A stretch of 32,981 nt of DNA from Muribaculaceae bacterium (lineage in GTDB: Bacteria > Bacteroidota > Bacteroidia > Bacteroidales > G3-4614), in contig JAFYRT010000021.1 in assembly GCA_017546805.1 (NCBI GenBank), forward strand, positions 1 through 32,981. Direction: 5' to 3'. The position numbers and the translations under genes are program-made. Below are positions 13,852 to 24,242 of this stretch, piece after piece (the stretch's first letter is position 1; the number at the start of each line of letters is the position of its first letter). Below the pieces are notes generated by a model, which worked only from the letters and a program-made list of their open reading frames with translations, searched no databases and was not told the DNA's origin.

Positions 13852-14427
13852 ATGAAAAAGATAATAGCTATATTATTCCCCTTTGTGCTTTTATTTTTGT
13901 TTTTCTCGTGCAACAAGGTAAAAGTAGCCTCTTTGAGTCAGGAAGAGAAGGACACGATTATGGTCTTTGAAATAGATGGCGAACTAATGGAGGAGGAGTT
14001 TGAAAAAGGGTACTCGTCAATAGTGGAGATGTCTCCTTTTAATATGTGTTCTCCAATAGGTAGTATGGCTTATGGAAAGGATTATAATATAGATGTTTTA
14101 ATGTTGCCCCTCACGGATTCGGCTTACATAGTGTTGTCGGAGATGTTCAATAAAGATGAAAAGGGTAATCCGTTGTGGCGTTTGACTGACTCGATAAAAA
14201 TATATTTCCCCGTGGGGGCATCTATAGGTTGGCCCGGAACGGTTGTTCGTGGCGATGCCATAGATTACGAACTGATGGCTCTGTTACCCGAAGATAATGA
14301 TTGGGTGAATACCGAGGTTTATGACAACCCGTTGGGGGTATGGAACCTTGACAAAGAGGAGAAAATTATAAATACGGTTTCGGTAGAAAACGTTTCGTGT
14401 ATAAACGAATCGTATGGGGTTTATTAA
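13852..14427 (+). CDS. Hypothetical lipoprotein
   Basis: 191 aa with no recognised family. The N-terminus MKKIIAILFPFVLLFLFFSC is a lipoprotein signal with Cys20 as the probable lipidated residue (LFFSC lipobox), so it should sit in the outer or inner membrane. The mature part is acidic and beta-rich in appearance, with FEIDGELMEEEF, PLTDSAYIVL and FPVGASIGWPGTVVRGDAIDYELM. No catalytic motif stands out. A TTG at 13849 is in frame, but ATG 13852 fits the lipoprotein signal. It stands alone between the GSCFA gene (divergent) and the str promoter. The function is unknown; the coding call itself is good because of signal peptide, promoter and length. Confidence 0.7.
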   Translation: MKKIIAILFPFVLLFLFFSCNKVKVASLSQEEKDTIMVFEIDGELMEEEFEKGYSSIVEMSPFNMCSPIGSMAYGKDYNIDVLMLPLTDSAYIVLSEMFNKDEKGNPLWRLTDSIKIYFPVGASIGWPGTVVRGDAIDYELMALLPEDNDWVNTEVYDNPLGVWNLDKEEKIINTVSVENVSCINESYGVY

Positions 14428-14654
14428 AATCAAAGAACCGCTCTATATTAATGTATTAAATTGATTTTCTTTGAAAAAAGTTTGGTCAATTGCTAAAAAA
14501 TTAGTACTTTTGCGAAGTTTTTAGCGGCATAAGGTATGCACTTTGTATTATACGGTATTGAGTTACAGTTGATTAAGTGTGTATTTTACTGTAGATAAAA
14601 CGAGAAGAATTAATTAATATAAGTATAAACAAAACGATTAAAAAGTTCTAAAAA
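14428..14654 (+). promoter_or_regulatory. str operon promoter and long leader
   Basis: TTTG (14481-14484), a 20-base spacer and TACTTTTG (14505-14512) form a full Bacteroides promoter. The start near 14518 gives a leader of about 135 nt before rpsL, long for this group. No strong terminator hairpin is visible in the leader, so control would have to come from weaker structure or protein binding. TCAAAGAA (14431-14438) and TTCTTTGA (14467-14474) could pair after the lipoprotein gene, but no T tract follows. Confidence 0.8.
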
Positions 14655-15038
14655 ATGCCTACAATTCAGCAATTAGTAAGAAAAGGAAGGGTAGTTTTGG
14701 AGGATAAAAGTAAATCTCCTGCATTGGATTCATGTCCTCAAAGACGTGGTGTATGTGTGAGAGTTTATACAACAACTCCTAAAAAACCTAACTCTGCTAT
14801 GCGTAAAGTGGCAAGGGTTCGTTTGACAAACGGAAAAGAGGTTAACTCTTACATTCCCGGAGAAGGACACAACTTGCAAGAGCACTCTATCGTAATGGTA
14901 CGTGGTGGTCGTGTTAAAGATCTTCCCGGTGTTCGTTATCACATCGTTCGCGGTACATTAGATACTGCAGGTGTTGCTAACCGCACCCAACGCCGCTCGA
15001 AATACGGAGCAAAACGTCCTAAAGCAGGTAAAAAGTAA
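14655..15038 (+). CDS. rpsL: 30S ribosomal protein S12
   Basis: 127 aa, the first gene of the cluster. S12 sits at the decoding centre of the 30S subunit and monitors codon-anticodon pairing. The conserved [17 protein letters not shown] segment (41-57) and [14 protein letters not shown] (83-96) are intact. Both lysines tied to streptomycin resistance (Lys44 and Lys88 in this numbering) are wild type. Asp89 is the usual methylthiolation site. It follows a strong promoter and precedes a 173-nt gap to rpsG. Confidence 0.98.
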   Translation: MPTIQQLVRKGRVVLEDKSKSPALDSCPQRRGVCVRVYTTTPKKPNSAMRKVARVRLTNGKEVNSYIPGEGHNLQEHSIVMVRGGRVKDLPGVRYHIVRGTLDTAGVANRTQRRSKYGAKRPKAGKK

Positions 15039-15211
15039 TTAAGTTGCACCCTGCATAAACATTGATGCAACGCCCAGAGAAATTAAAACTTAGTTGTAAA
15101 ACTATTTTCTAGTTTCTTGGATAGGCTGATTCGGTTGAGTAAACGGTATTAGAGAATACTGTTGAAGATGAGAAAAGAAAGCAACCAAGAACAAGAACAA
15201 AAAAAATTAAG
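15039..15211 (+). promoter_or_regulatory. rpsL-rpsG leader with mutually exclusive stems
   Basis: This gap is much longer than the others in the cluster. GTTGCA (15043-15048) can pair with TGCAAC (15066-15071), or TGCAT (15052-15056) with ATGCA (15065-15069), but not both. TTCTTGG (15114-15120) can pair with CCAAGAA (15185-15191) close to the rpsG start. In E. coli S7 represses its operon by binding this intercistronic region; a similar role here is an inference. No TAnnTTTG promoter is seen. Confidence 0.4.
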
Positions 15212-15685
15212 ATGAGAAAAGCAAAACCAAAGAAAAGGGTCGTATTACCAGATCCTATCTTCAGTGATGTAAAGGTTTCAAAATTTGTAAACCACTTGAT
15301 GTATGACGGAAAGAAAAATACCGCATACACTATTTTCTATTCCGCTCTTGATATGGTTAAATCTAAAATGACCACAGAAGAGACAGCCCTTGATATATGG
15401 AAAAAGGCTTTGGAAAACATTACACCTCAAGTAGAGGTTAAATCACGTCGCGTGGGTGGAGCAACATTCCAAGTTCCTACGGAAATCCGCCCTGATCGCA
15501 AAGAGTCAATCTCGATGAAAAATTTAATTTTGTACGCACGTAAACGTGGAGGCAAAACCATGGCAGACAAATTGGCTGCAGAGATTATGGATGCTTATAA
15601 TAACCAAGGTGGTGCGTTTAAACGTAAAGAGGATATGCACAAAATGGCAGAAGCTAACCGTGCGTTTGCTCACTTTAGATTTTAA
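15212..15685 (+). CDS. rpsG: 30S ribosomal protein S7
   Basis: 157 aa. S7 nucleates assembly of the 30S head by binding the 3' domain of 16S rRNA and contacts the E-site tRNA. It opens with [20 protein letters not shown] and carries [15 protein letters not shown] (75-89) and [10 protein letters not shown] at the end. The length is normal. It is the primary rRNA binder most likely to control this part of the cluster through the long leader just upstream. fusA starts 7 nt after the stop. Confidence 0.98.
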   Translation: MRKAKPKKRVVLPDPIFSDVKVSKFVNHLMYDGKKNTAYTIFYSALDMVKSKMTTEETALDIWKKALENITPQVEVKSRRVGGATFQVPTEIRPDRKESISMKNLILYARKRGGKTMADKLAAEIMDAYNNQGGAFKRKEDMHKMAEANRAFAHFRF

Positions 15686-15692
15686 TTGAAAG

Positions 15693-17816
15693 ATGGCAAA
15701 AGGAGACGAATTACTAAAATATACCAGAAACTTAGGTATTATGGCGCACATCGATGCTGGTAAAACTACCACATCAGAGCGTATTCTATTTTACACCGGT
15801 TTGACACACAAAATTGGTGAGGTACACGATGGTGCTGCCACAATGGACTGGATGGAGCAAGAGCAAGAGCGTGGTATTACTATCACTAGTGCAGCTACTA
15901 CTACATGGTGGAACTACAACAGTGAGAAGTATAAAATCAACCTTATTGACACTCCGGGACACGTTGACTTTACAGCAGAGGTAGAGCGTTCACTTCGTAT
16001 TTTGGATGGAGCAGTTGCTACTTTCTGTGCAGTAGGTGGTGTTGAGCCACAATCTGAAACAGTTTGGCGTCAAGCTGACAAATATAACGTACCACGTGTA
16101 GGTTATGTAAACAAAATGGACCGTTCAGGTGCTAACTTCTTTGAGGTTGTTCGCCAATTGAAAGAGGTTTTGGGTGCAAATCCATGTCCTATTCAAATTC
16201 CTATCGGAGCAGAGGAGAACTTCAAAGGAATCATCGACTTGGTTCGTATGAAAGCTCTTTACTGGCCTAACGAGGCTATGGGTGCTGACTACACTATCGA
16301 GGAAATCCCTGCTGATATGGTAGCAGAAGCAGAAGAGTGGAGAGAGAAAATGTTGGAGTGCGTTGCTGATTTCGATGACACTTTGATGGAGAAATTCTTC
16401 GACGATCCTTCAACTATTACAGAAGATGAAATTAAAGCTGCTATCCGCAAAGGAACACTTGCAATGGAAATGGTGCCAATGACATGTGGTTCATCATTCA
16501 AAAACAAAGGTGTTCAAACATTGCTAGATGCAGTATGTGCATACTTGCCAAGTCCAACAGATACTCCAGCAGTAATCGGACACGAAGTAGATAACAAAGA
16601 GGTAGAACTATCTCGTAAACCTTCTTCAGGCGAGCCTCTATCTGCACTAATCTTTAAAATTGCGGTAGACCCCTATGTAGGTCGTCTATGTTTCTTCCGC
16701 GTTTATTCAGGAGATCTTGCAGCAGGTTCATACGTATTGAATACTCGTTCTGGTAAAAAAGAGCGTATCTCACGTTTGTTCCAAATGCACTCAAGCAAAC
16801 AAAACCCAAAAGAGGTTATCGGTTGTGGTGATATAGGTGCAGCAGTAGGTCTTAAAGACGTTCGTACAGGAGATACAATCTGTGCTGAGGATGCACCAAT
16901 CGTATTGGAGTCTATGGACTTCCCCGCACCAGTTATCGGAATCGCAGTTGAGCCTAAAACTCAAAAAGACTTGGATAAACTTGGTATCGGATTGCAAAAA
17001 TTGGCTGAAGAGGATCCAACATTTACAGTTAAATCTGATGAGGATACAGGTCAAACAATCATTAGCGGTATGGGTGAGCTTCACCTTGAAATCATTATCG
17101 ACCGTTTGCGTCGTGAGTTCAACGTAGAGTGTAACCAAGGACGTCCTCAAGTATCATACAAAGAGGCTATCACACAATCTATCGAGTTGCGTGAGACTTA
17201 CAAAAAACAAACCGGAGGTCGCGGTAAATACGCTGATATGATTGTTCGCGTAGAGCCAGTTGACGCTGATTTTGAAGGAAGCTTGCAATTTGTTGATGAG
17301 GTTAAAGGTGGTAACATTCCTAAAGAGTACATACCTTCAATTCAAAAAGGTTTCACAACTGCTATGAAAAATGGTGTACTTGCAGGTTACCAAGTTGATC
17401 AACTAAAAGTAACAGTTATCGACGGATCTTATCACCCAGTCGATTCAGACCAATTATCATTCGAGGTTTGTGCAATCCAAGCATTCAAAAAAGCTTGTGA
17501 GAAAGCAGGACCAACTCTTCTTGAGCCTATCATGAAGATTGAGGTAGTAACTCCAGAGGAGAGCATGGGTGATGTAATTTCTGACCTTAACAAACGTCGT
17601 GGACAAGTTGAGGGTATGGAGTCAAGCCGTAGCGGTGCTCGTATCGTAAAAGCAAAAGCTCCTTTGGCAGAGATGTTCGGATATGTAACATCATTGCGTA
17701 CAATCACTTCAGGACGTGCAACATCAACTATGACATTCTCGCACTATGCCGAGGTTAGCACAGCAATTGCTAAAAACGTACTAACAGAGGTTAAAGGTAG
17801 AGTGGATTTATTGTAG
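15693..17816 (+). CDS. fusA: Elongation factor G
   Basis: 707 aa. This GTPase drives translocation on the ribosome and, with RRF, recycling. GTPase motifs are complete: AHIDAGKTT (18-26), [10 protein letters not shown] in switch I, DTPGHVDF, and NKMDRSG. Domains II to V follow, including [10 protein letters not shown] and the domain V glycine-rich [10 protein letters not shown]. This is the canonical copy in the str cluster, as opposed to the GTPase-poor EF-G2 found elsewhere in some Bacteroides. No tuf gene follows, which is normal for the phylum. Confidence 0.98.
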   Translation: MAKGDELLKYTRNLGIMAHIDAGKTTTSERILFYTGLTHKIGEVHDGAATMDWMEQEQERGITITSAATTTWWNYNSEKYKINLIDTPGHVDFTAEVERSLRILDGAVATFCAVGGVEPQSETVWRQADKYNVPRVGYVNKMDRSGANFFEVVRQLKEVLGANPCPIQIPIGAEENFKGIIDLVRMKALYWPNEAMGADYTIEEIPADMVAEAEEWREKMLECVADFDDTLMEKFFDDPSTITEDEIKAAIRKGTLAMEMVPMTCGSSFKNKGVQTLLDAVCAYLPSPTDTPAVIGHEVDNKEVELSRKPSSGEPLSALIFKIAVDPYVGRLCFFRVYSGDLAAGSYVLNTRSGKKERISRLFQMHSSKQNPKEVIGCGDIGAAVGLKDVRTGDTICAEDAPIVLESMDFPAPVIGIAVEPKTQKDLDKLGIGLQKLAEEDPTFTVKSDEDTGQTIISGMGELHLEIIIDRLRREFNVECNQGRPQVSYKEAITQSIELRETYKKQTGGRGKYADMIVRVEPVDADFEGSLQFVDEVKGGNIPKEYIPSIQKGFTTAMKNGVLAGYQVDQLKVTVIDGSYHPVDSDQLSFEVCAIQAFKKACEKAGPTLLEPIMKIEVVTPEESMGDVISDLNKRRGQVEGMESSRSGARIVKAKAPLAEMFGYVTSLRTITSGRATSTMTFSHYAEVSTAIAKNVLTEVKGRVDLL

Positions 17817-17840
17817 TATTCAAAAAATCATAAACGCGAT

Positions 17841-18152
17841 ATGAATTCAAAAATAAGAATCAAATTAAAATCTTACGATCACACTTTGGTTGACAAATCA
17901 GCTGAGAAGATCGTAAAAACAGTAAAAGCAACAGGTGCTGTTGTAAAAGGTCCTATACCTCTACCAACTCGCAAACGTATCTTTACTGTAAACCGTTCAA
18001 CATTCGTTAACAAAAAATCTCGCGAGCAATTCGAACTTTCATTCTACCGTCGTTTGATAGAAATTGAAATTTTGAACGGATCGTCTAAAGCAGTTGAGGC
18101 ACTTATGAAACTTGAGTTGCCTAGCGGTGTTGATGTAGAAATAAAATTGTAA
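17841..18152 (+). CDS. rpsJ: 30S ribosomal protein S10
   Basis: 103 aa, the standard length. S10 belongs to the 30S head and in many bacteria also serves as NusE in antitermination. [15 protein letters not shown] at the start and [19 protein letters not shown] (35-53) are diagnostic; the loop near VKGPIPLPT is where tetracycline-associated changes occur in other bacteria, and it looks ordinary here. It starts 24 nt after fusA with no separate promoter seen, so str and S10 genes appear to be one transcript. Confidence 0.98.
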   Translation: MNSKIRIKLKSYDHTLVDKSAEKIVKTVKATGAVVKGPIPLPTRKRIFTVNRSTFVNKKSREQFELSFYRRLIEIEILNGSSKAVEALMKLELPSGVDVEIKL

Positions 18153-18176
18153 TAAACCATTTAATAACAAAAAGAA

Positions 18177-18794
18177 ATGCCAGGATTATTAGGAAAAAAA
18201 ATCGGAATGACATCCGTGTTCAGTGCTGAGGGCGTAAACATGCCATGCACTGTTATCGAAGTAGGTCCTTGCGTTGTCACTCAAATCAAAACCGTTGAAA
18301 CAGACGGTTACGCTGCAGTGCAAGTAGGTTTCGAGGATAAAAAAGAGAAACATACTTCAAAACCCGAAATGGGACACTTCAACAAAAGCGGTGTGACACC
18401 CAAGAGACACTTGGCCGAGTTCAAAGGTTTTGAAACAGAGTACAACCTAGGAGATGTAATCTCTGTAGATTTGTTCACAGAGGAGGATTATGTTGACGTA
18501 ATCGGAACATCAAAAGGTAAAGGTTTCCAAGGTGTAGTTAAACGCCACGGATTTGGCGGAGTTGGTCAAACAACTCACGGTCAACACAACCGTCTTCGTG
18601 CTCCCGGTTCAATTGGTGCATGTTCATACCCTGCACGTGTATTCAAAGGAACTCGCATGGCCGGACAAACAGGAAACGCAAAAGTTACTGTTCAAAACTT
18701 GCAAGTGATTAAAGTTATCCCCGAGCATAACCTTTTATTAGTAAAAGGATCTATCCCCGGAAGTAAAGGTTCAATCGTAATAATAGAGAAGTAA
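18177..18794 (+). CDS. rplC: 50S ribosomal protein L3
   Basis: 205 aa. L3 reaches the peptidyl transferase centre with its central loop and is an early assembly protein. It begins [14 protein letters not shown], carries [19 protein letters not shown] and then [15 protein letters not shown], the segment with the conserved methylated Gln region. The length matches Bacteroidetes L3. rplD starts 2 nt after the stop, so the two are translationally coupled. Confidence 0.98.
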   Translation: MPGLLGKKIGMTSVFSAEGVNMPCTVIEVGPCVVTQIKTVETDGYAAVQVGFEDKKEKHTSKPEMGHFNKSGVTPKRHLAEFKGFETEYNLGDVISVDLFTEEDYVDVIGTSKGKGFQGVVKRHGFGGVGQTTHGQHNRLRAPGSIGACSYPARVFKGTRMAGQTGNAKVTVQNLQVIKVIPEHNLLLVKGSIPGSKGSIVIIEK

Positions 18795-18796
18795 TC

Positions 18797-19417
18797 ATGG
18801 AACTTAGTGTATTAAACATCAAAGGTGAGGATACCGGTAAAAAAGTTACGTTGAACGATGCTGTTTTCGGTATAGAGCCAAACGAACACGCAATCTATCT
18901 AGACGTGAAACAATTCATGGCGAACAATCGTCAAGGAACTCACAAATCAAAAGAGAGAAGCGAAATATCAGGAAGTACTCGCAAACTTAAAAGACAAAAA
19001 GGAACAGGTGGAGCTCGTAGTGGAGATATCAACTCACCAGTTATGGTTGGTGGAGGTCGCGTATTCGGACCAGTACCTCGCGATTACAGCTTCAAACTAA
19101 ACAAAAAAGTTAAAGCTTTGGCTCGCAAATCTGCATTGAGCAGCAAATTCGCTTCAAACGCTATAACAGTAGTAGAGGACTTCACTTTTGAGGCACCAAA
19201 AACTAAAGAATTTATAGAGTTTACAAAAAATTTGCAAGCTGCTGATAAAAAGTTACTTTTAGTTTTATCAGATCAAAATAAAAATGTATATTTGTCAGCT
19301 AGAAATCTTCCAAAAGCGAAAGTTATAACTGTTTCAGAATTAAACACTTACAAAATTCTTGATTGTGAGAATTTAGTAATTTGTGAGAGTTCTGTAGCAT
19401 CAATTAATGAATTTTAA
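18797..19417 (+). CDS. rplD: 50S ribosomal protein L4
   Basis: 206 aa. L4 lines the upper exit tunnel. The tunnel loop [17 protein letters not shown] is intact, with the lysine and glycine positions linked to macrolide resistance unchanged. In E. coli L4 also represses the S10 operon through the leader; no comparable S10 leader is visible here because rpsJ follows fusA directly. The stop lies just before a strong Shine-Dalgarno for rplW. Confidence 0.98.
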   Translation: MELSVLNIKGEDTGKKVTLNDAVFGIEPNEHAIYLDVKQFMANNRQGTHKSKERSEISGSTRKLKRQKGTGGARSGDINSPVMVGGGRVFGPVPRDYSFKLNKKVKALARKSALSSKFASNAITVVEDFTFEAPKTKEFIEFTKNLQAADKKLLLVLSDQNKNVYLSARNLPKAKVITVSELNTYKILDCENLVICESSVASINEF

Positions 19418-19420
19418 TAG

Positions 19421-19427
19421 AAGGAGG
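19421..19427 (+). promoter_or_regulatory. Strong Shine-Dalgarno of rplW
   Basis: AAGGAGG lies 7 nt before ATG 19435, between the rplD stop and the rplW start. Such sites are rare in Bacteroidota, whose ribosomes mostly ignore them, so its presence is notable. Confidence 0.75.
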
Positions 19428-19434
19428 CACGAAA

Positions 19435-19725
19435 ATGGCAATAATAATTAAACCGATCGTAACGGAAAAGATGACCAGCATTTCGGAGAAATACAACCGT
19501 TTTGGTTTTCGTGTAAATCCAGATGCTAACAAATCACAGATTAAAAAAGCTGTGGAAGAGATGTACAATGTAACAGTTGTTTCGGTTAACACTATGAACT
19601 ATAAAGGCAAAAACAAAAGCCGTTATACAAAATCAGGTCTTATCCAAGGCAAAACAGCTTCTTACAAAAAAGCTTTGGTTACATTGAAAGAAGGAGATAC
19701 AATAGATTTTTTCAGCAATATTTAA
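19435..19725 (+). CDS. rplW: 50S ribosomal protein L23
   Basis: 96 aa. L23 sits at the tunnel exit and docks trigger factor and SRP. IIKPIVTEKMT at the start, FRVNPDANKSQIKKAVEEMYNVTVVSVNT and the late KKALVTLKEGDTIDF are the family hallmarks. It is one of four genes here with a strong Shine-Dalgarno (19421-19427). rplB follows after 7 nt. Confidence 0.98.
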   Translation: MAIIIKPIVTEKMTSISEKYNRFGFRVNPDANKSQIKKAVEEMYNVTVVSVNTMNYKGKNKSRYTKSGLIQGKTASYKKALVTLKEGDTIDFFSNI

Positions 19726-19732
19726 TTAAACA

Positions 19733-20557
19733 ATGGCAGTACGTAAATTAAAGCCCACAACACCGGGGCAAAGACACAAGATTATTGGTGCGTTTGATAA
19801 AATCACTGCTACCGCACCAGAGAAATCACTTGTAGTCGGTAAAAAAAGTACCGGTGGACGCAACAACGAAGGACATCTAACGATGCGCTATATCGGAGGC
19901 GGACACAAACGTAAGTACAGACTTATCGATTTCAAGAGAAATAAAGACGGTGTACCCGCAACAGTAAAGACAATAGAGTATGACCCTAACCGTTCATCTC
20001 GCATTGCACTACTTTATTATGTTGATGGAGAGAAGCGTTATATAGTTGCGCCCAATGGTCTTGAAGTAGGAATGACAGTAATGTCAGGAGAGAAAGCAGC
20101 TCCCGAAGTAGGAAACGCTTTGTTCCTTTCTGATATACCCGTCGGAACAGTTATTCACAACATTGAGTTGCGTCCTGGACAAGGAGCAGCGTTGGTTCGT
20201 TCGGCAGGTGTATTTGCACAATTAACTTCGAGAGAAGGAAAATATGCAATTATCAAATTACCTTCAGGAGAGACACGCAAGATTCTTTCTGCATGTAAAG
20301 CAACCATCGGAACAGTAGGTAACTCAGACCACGCACTTGAGAGATCAGGAAAAGCAGGTCGTTCTCGTTGGTTAGGACGTCGTCCTCGCAACCGTGGTGT
20401 TGTTATGAACCCAGTTGATCACCCAATGGGTGGAGGTGAAGGACGTGCATCAGGAGGACATCCTCGTTCACGTAAAGGTCTTTACGCAAAAGGTCTTAAA
20501 ACAAGAGCTCCTAAAAAGGCTTCTTCACAATATATAATAGAAAGAAGAAAAAAATAA
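19733..20557 (+). CDS. rplB: 50S ribosomal protein L2
   Basis: 274 aa. L2 is needed for subunit joining and peptidyl transferase activity. [10 protein letters not shown] at the start, [17 protein letters not shown], and the C-terminal [19 protein letters not shown] with the functionally important His are all present. The length is normal and nothing is odd. It is followed by rpsS after 18 nt. Confidence 0.98.
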   Translation: MAVRKLKPTTPGQRHKIIGAFDKITATAPEKSLVVGKKSTGGRNNEGHLTMRYIGGGHKRKYRLIDFKRNKDGVPATVKTIEYDPNRSSRIALLYYVDGEKRYIVAPNGLEVGMTVMSGEKAAPEVGNALFLSDIPVGTVIHNIELRPGQGAALVRSAGVFAQLTSREGKYAIIKLPSGETRKILSACKATIGTVGNSDHALERSGKAGRSRWLGRRPRNRGVVMNPVDHPMGGGEGRASGGHPRSRKGLYAKGLKTRAPKKASSQYIIERRKK

Positions 20558-20575
20558 TTTGAATAATTAATAACT

Positions 20576-20842
20576 ATGAGTCGTTCATTAAAAAAAGGAC
20601 CATTTATCAGTGTGAAACTTCAAAAGAAAGTTGACGCAATGGAGGCTACCGGAAAAAAATCGGTAATCAAAACTTGGTCACGTGCATCTATGATTTCTCC
20701 TGACTTCGTAGGACACACTTTCGCCGTTCACAATGGTAATAAGTTTATTCCCGTATATGTAACAGAGAACATGGTAGGACACAAACTAGGAGAATTCGCT
20801 CCTACACGTATCTTCCGTGGACACGGAGGTAACAAAAAATAA
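20576..20842 (+). CDS. rpsS: 30S ribosomal protein S19
   Basis: 88 aa. S19 pairs with S13 in the 30S head near the A-site finger. [32 protein letters not shown] and [16 protein letters not shown] are typical. The 51-nt spacer that follows contains ACCTCCT (20848-20854), which resembles the 16S anti-Shine-Dalgarno; this may be chance. Confidence 0.98.
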   Translation: MSRSLKKGPFISVKLQKKVDAMEATGKKSVIKTWSRASMISPDFVGHTFAVHNGNKFIPVYVTENMVGHKLGEFAPTRIFRGHGGNKK

Positions 20843-20893
20843 TCGACCTCCTGGGAATTTTTAAAACTAATAAAGTAAAAAAAGAAAAATAAA

Positions 20894-21304
20894 ATGGGTG
20901 CAAGAAAAAGACAATCAGCCGAAAAAAGAAAAGAGGCCTTGAAAGAGAAGAGCTTCGCTAAGCTGAACAATGTACCTACCTCACCCCGTAAAATGCGTTT
21001 AGTTGCAGATATGGTAAGAGGCATGGAGGTGTTCAGAGCACTTGGCGTATTAAAATTCTCTACAAAAGAGGCATCGGCAAGATTAGAAAAATTGTTGCGT
21101 TCTGCAATTGCCAACTGGGAACAGAAAAACGAACGCAAAGCTGAGACTGGTGAGCTTTACATATCAGAAATCTTCGTAGATGGAGCTGCTATGTTGAAAC
21201 GCCTTCGTCCAGCGCCACAAGGTCGCGGATACAGAATTCGCAAACGTTCAAACCACGTAACCTTGTTTGTTGATACAATTAGTAAAAACGAAAATCAAGA
21301 TTAA
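20894..21304 (+). CDS. rplV: 50S ribosomal protein L22
   Basis: 136 aa. L22 lines the exit tunnel opposite L4. The body includes [18 protein letters not shown], the [18 protein letters not shown] segment and [21 protein letters not shown], the beta-hairpin that reaches the tunnel and where macrolide insertions arise; it looks unaltered. The N-terminus is slightly longer than in E. coli, as usual in Bacteroidetes. rpsC begins 7 nt after the stop. Confidence 0.97.
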   Translation: MGARKRQSAEKRKEALKEKSFAKLNNVPTSPRKMRLVADMVRGMEVFRALGVLKFSTKEASARLEKLLRSAIANWEQKNERKAETGELYISEIFVDGAAMLKRLRPAPQGRGYRIRKRSNHVTLFVDTISKNENQD

Positions 21305-21311
21305 TAATAAG

Positions 21312-22046
21312 ATGGGACAAAAAGTAAATCCGATAAGCAACCGTTTAGGAATCATCAGAGGCTGGGATTCTAACTGGTACGGCGGCGATAAGTACGGTGA
21401 CAAGTTATTCGAAGATAGCAAAATCCGTAAATATCTTAATGCCCGTCTTTCAAAAGCAAGTGGAGTATCACGCATCATCATTGAGCGTACTCTAAAACTA
21501 ATAATTATAACTATTTGCACATCACGTCCCGGTATGGTTATCGGTAAAGGTGGACAAGAGGTTGATAAACTTAAAGAAGAGTTAAAGAAAATCACCGACA
21601 AGTCTGACAAAGATATCCAAATCAATATCTACGAGATAAAGAAACCGGAACTTGACGCCGTTATTGTTGCTAATAGCATTGCTCGTCAGCTTGAAGGAAA
21701 GATGGCTTACCGTCGTGCAATCAAAACTGCAATCTCAAACACAATGCGTGCCGGAGCAGAGGGTATCAAAATCCAAATCTCAGGACGTCTTAACGGAGCA
21801 GAGATGGCACGTTCAGAGATGTACAAAGAGGGACGTACTCCTCTTCACACATTGCGTGCAGACATCGACTACGCATTGGCAGAGGCACTAACAAAAGTTG
21901 GTTTGTTAGGAATCAAAGTTTGGATTTGTCGCGGAGAGGTATATGGTAAGAGAGATCTTGCTCCTCAATTTACAGCACAAAAAGAGACTCGCGGAGCAGC
22001 CGCAGGTCAAGGAGCTAAAAAAAGCTTCAAGAGAAACAAAAAGTAA
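21312..22046 (+). CDS. rpsC: 30S ribosomal protein S3
   Basis: 244 aa. S3 forms the mRNA entry site with helicase-like action together with S4 and S5. ATG 21312 ([18 protein letters not shown]) is the true start, although the frame is open for 45 bases before it inside rplV. The KH domain loop [15 protein letters not shown] and the C-terminal [17 protein letters not shown] are clear. A basic tail rich in Gly, Lys and Arg ends the protein. Confidence 0.98.
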   Translation: MGQKVNPISNRLGIIRGWDSNWYGGDKYGDKLFEDSKIRKYLNARLSKASGVSRIIIERTLKLIIITICTSRPGMVIGKGGQEVDKLKEELKKITDKSDKDIQINIYEIKKPELDAVIVANSIARQLEGKMAYRRAIKTAISNTMRAGAEGIKIQISGRLNGAEMARSEMYKEGRTPLHTLRADIDYALAEALTKVGLLGIKVWICRGEVYGKRDLAPQFTAQKETRGAAAGQGAKKSFKRNKK

Positions 22047-22070
22047 TTAACGAAAAGAACTGACTGAAAA

Positions 22071-22502
22071 ATGTTACAACCGAAAAAAACTAAATTTAGA
22101 AGGCAGCAAAAAGGCCGCATGAAAGGTGTGGCACAACGCGGCAACGAGTTGGCATTTGGCTCTTTTGGTATCAAGTGTTTGCAATCAAAGTGGATTACAG
22201 GCCGTCAAATTGAGGCTGCCCGTATTGCCGTTACCCGCTATATGCAACGTCAAGGACAAGTTTGGATCAGAATTTTCCCTGACAAACCAATTACTAAAAA
22301 GCCTGCCGAAGTACGTATGGGTAAAGGTAAAGGATCACCCGAAGGATTCGTAGCACCTGTAACACCAGGAAGAATTCTAATAGAGATAGATGGCGTATCT
22401 TTAGAGGTGGCAAAAGAAGCTTTGCGCCTTGGAGCACAAAAACTTCCCGTTACCACTAAACTAATTATCCGTCGTGACTACGACGAAACTCAAAACGCAT
22501 AA
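22071..22502 (+). CDS. rplP: 50S ribosomal protein L16
   Basis: 143 aa. L16 positions the A-site tRNA and is a late assembly protein. [18 protein letters not shown], the [32 protein letters not shown] segment and [16 protein letters not shown] (with the Arg that is hydroxylated in some bacteria) are present. Its stop codon TAA overlaps the Shine-Dalgarno of rpmC, so the two genes are tightly linked. Confidence 0.98.
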   Translation: MLQPKKTKFRRQQKGRMKGVAQRGNELAFGSFGIKCLQSKWITGRQIEAARIAVTRYMQRQGQVWIRIFPDKPITKKPAEVRMGKGKGSPEGFVAPVTPGRILIEIDGVSLEVAKEALRLGAQKLPVTTKLIIRRDYDETQNA

Positions 22503-22507
22503 GGAGG
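22501..22507 (+). promoter_or_regulatory. Strong Shine-Dalgarno of rpmC
   Basis: AAGGAGG overlaps the rplP stop (its first two As are the end of TAA) and lies 7 nt before ATG 22515. It decides the rpmC start and couples it to rplP. Confidence 0.75.
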
Positions 22508-22514
22508 ATAAGAT

Positions 22515-22709
22515 ATGAAGATAGCAGAAATTAAAGAACTCCAAACAAAGGAGTTGGTTGAGAGAATCGAAGCACAAGAAGTAGCTCTTAACCGCATGGT
22601 TATCAATCACAGCATCTCTCCGCTAGATAATCCCTCGCAAATTAAACAATTGCGTAGAGAGATAGCGCGTATGAAGAGTGAGTTAAATCAAAGAGATCTA
22701 AACGCTTAA
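22515..22709 (+). CDS. rpmC: 50S ribosomal protein L29
   Basis: 64 aa, a helical protein at the tunnel exit next to L23. MKIAEIKELQTKELVERIEA and the second helix QIKQLRREIARMKSEL fit L29. The start is supported by a strong Shine-Dalgarno. rpsQ follows after 13 nt. Confidence 0.96.
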   Translation: MKIAEIKELQTKELVERIEAQEVALNRMVINHSISPLDNPSQIKQLRREIARMKSELNQRDLNA

Positions 22710-22722
22710 TCAATAACGCCTA

Positions 22723-22980
22723 ATGGAAACTAGAAACTTTAGAAAAGAGAGAGTAGGGGTTGTTACTAGCAACAAAATGGAGAAAACTATCACAGTTGCA
22801 GTAAAATGGAAAGAGAAACACCCCATTTATGGTAAATTCGTGAACAAAACGAAAAAATACCATGCTCACGATGAGAAAAACGAGTGCGGTATTGGTGATA
22901 CCGTTAGATTGATGGAAACTCGTCCTTTGAGCAAAATGAAGAGATGGAGAGTAGTTGAAATCGTTGAAAAAGCTAAATAA
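22723..22980 (+). CDS. rpsQ: 30S ribosomal protein S17
   Basis: 85 aa, an OB-fold protein that binds 16S helix 11 early in assembly. [40 protein letters not shown] and the late [18 protein letters not shown] are hallmarks. rplN starts 2 nt after the stop. Confidence 0.97.
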   Translation: METRNFRKERVGVVTSNKMEKTITVAVKWKEKHPIYGKFVNKTKKYHAHDEKNECGIGDTVRLMETRPLSKMKRWRVVEIVEKAK

Positions 22981-22982
22981 TT

Positions 22983-23348
22983 ATGATACAACAAGAGTCA
23001 AGACTTACAGTCGCTGATAACAGTGGCGCAAAAGAGGCACTTTGTATCCGTGTACTTGGTGGAACCGGAAGACGCTATGCAAGCGTAGGCGATATAATCG
23101 TTGTAGCTGTGAAAGGCGTGGTTCCTTCAAGTGATATGAAAAAAGGTGCAGTGTCAAAAGCTGTTGTCGTACGCACAAAAAAAGAGATTCGTCGTGCTGA
23201 CGGTTCTTACATTCGTTTCGACGACAACGCATGTGTATTATTAAACGGAGCAGGTGAAATTAGAGGTAGCCGTATATTCGGACCTGTTGCTCGTGAATTG
23301 CGTGCAACAAACATGAAAATAGTTTCACTAGCACCTGAAGTACTTTAA
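22983..23348 (+). CDS. rplN: 50S ribosomal protein L14
   Basis: 121 aa. L14 lies at the subunit interface and contacts 16S helix 14. [40 protein letters not shown] and [24 protein letters not shown] are all standard. The length is normal and there is no oddity. Confidence 0.98.
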   Translation: MIQQESRLTVADNSGAKEALCIRVLGGTGRRYASVGDIIVVAVKGVVPSSDMKKGAVSKAVVVRTKKEIRRADGSYIRFDDNACVLLNGAGEIRGSRIFGPVARELRATNMKIVSLAPEVL

Positions 23349-23367
23349 TAGATAAAAAGGTAGATTA

Positions 23368-23688
23368 ATGAGTAAGTTACACATTAAAAAAGGAGATACC
23401 GTTTACGTAAACGCCGGAGAGGACAAAGGAAAAACCGGACGTGTGCTTAAAGTTCTTGTAAAAGACAACAAAGCAATCGTAGAGGGTGTAAATATGGTGT
23501 CAAAACACACCAAACCCAATGCAAAAGCACCTCAAGGTGGCATTGTGAAAAAAGAGGCTCCAATACATCTATCAAACCTTAACGTGTTAGATCCTAAAAC
23601 TAAAACAGCTACACGTATCGGTCGTAGAATGAATGAAGAGGGCAAATTAGTACGTTATTCTAAAAAATCAGGAGAGGAGATTAAATAA
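23368..23688 (+). CDS. rplX: 50S ribosomal protein L24
   Basis: 106 aa with a KOW domain: [20 protein letters not shown] then [21 protein letters not shown]24 helps start 50S assembly and sits near the tunnel exit. A weaker AAAAGG (23355-23360) stands 7 nt before ATG. The stop TAA shares its last base with the rplE start (TAATG), a direct coupling. Confidence 0.97.
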   Translation: MSKLHIKKGDTVYVNAGEDKGKTGRVLKVLVKDNKAIVEGVNMVSKHTKPNAKAPQGGIVKKEAPIHLSNLNVLDPKTKTATRIGRRMNEEGKLVRYSKKSGEEIK

Positions 23689-24239
23689 TGGCAGCAAATC
23701 TCAAAAAAGAATACCAAGAGAGAATCGTCCCCGCTTTGATGAAAGAGTTTGGTTACTCAACAGTGATGCAAGTACCAGTTTTGAAAAAAATCGTACTTAA
23801 TCAAGGTTTAGGTGATGCAACTCAAGACAAAAAAATCATCGACACAGCGTTGGCAGAGCTAACAGCAATTGCAGGACAACAAGCTGTAGCAACACTTTCA
23901 CGCAAAGATATCTCAAACTTCAAGGTTCGTAAAAAAATGCCTATCGGTGTATCAGTAACCTTGCGTCGTGAAAGAATGTATGAGTTCCTTGAGCGTTTGG
24001 TACGTGTGGCATTGCCTCGTATCCGTGACTTCAAAGGAATCGAAAGCAAATTAGATGGTAGAGGAAACTACACACTCGGAATCCAAGAGCAAATCATCTT
24101 CCCCGAGATTAACATCGACTCTATCAACAAAATCAATGGTATGAATATCACATTCGTAACAAGTGCTAACACTGACGAAGAAGGATATGCATTGTTAAAA
24201 GAGTTTGGATTACCTTTTAAAAACATCAAAAAGAGCTAA
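23688..24239 (+). CDS. rplE: 50S ribosomal protein L5
   Basis: 183 aa. L5 binds 5S rRNA and contacts the P-site t[42 protein letters not shown] and [17 protein letters not shown] are typical. It overlaps rplX by one base. In E. coli S8 represses this operon by binding at the rplE start; no such site is evident here. Confidence 0.98.
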   Translation: MAANLKKEYQERIVPALMKEFGYSTVMQVPVLKKIVLNQGLGDATQDKKIIDTALAELTAIAGQQAVATLSRKDISNFKVRKKMPIGVSVTLRRERMYEFLERLVRVALPRIRDFKGIESKLDGRGNYTLGIQEQIIFPEINIDSINKINGMNITFVTSANTDEEGYALLKEFGLPFKNIKKS

Positions 24240-24242
24240 ACT

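Noticed and set aside
14431-14474. TCAAAGAA / TTCTTTGA inverted repeat after the lipoprotein gene
   Set aside because: The long loop, weak AT stem and following A run rather than T run make it a poor terminator; it also runs close to the str promoter.
14655-15038. Possible streptomycin resistance changes in S12
   Set aside because: Both key lysines and their surroundings are wild type.
17817-17840. Missing tuf gene after fusA
   Set aside because: In Bacteroidetes tuf is normally elsewhere, so this is not a loss.
20848-20854. ACCTCCT in the rpsS-rplV gap, matching the 16S anti-Shine-Dalgarno
   Set aside because: A single seven-base match with no pairing partner nearby is likely chance; kept only as a note.
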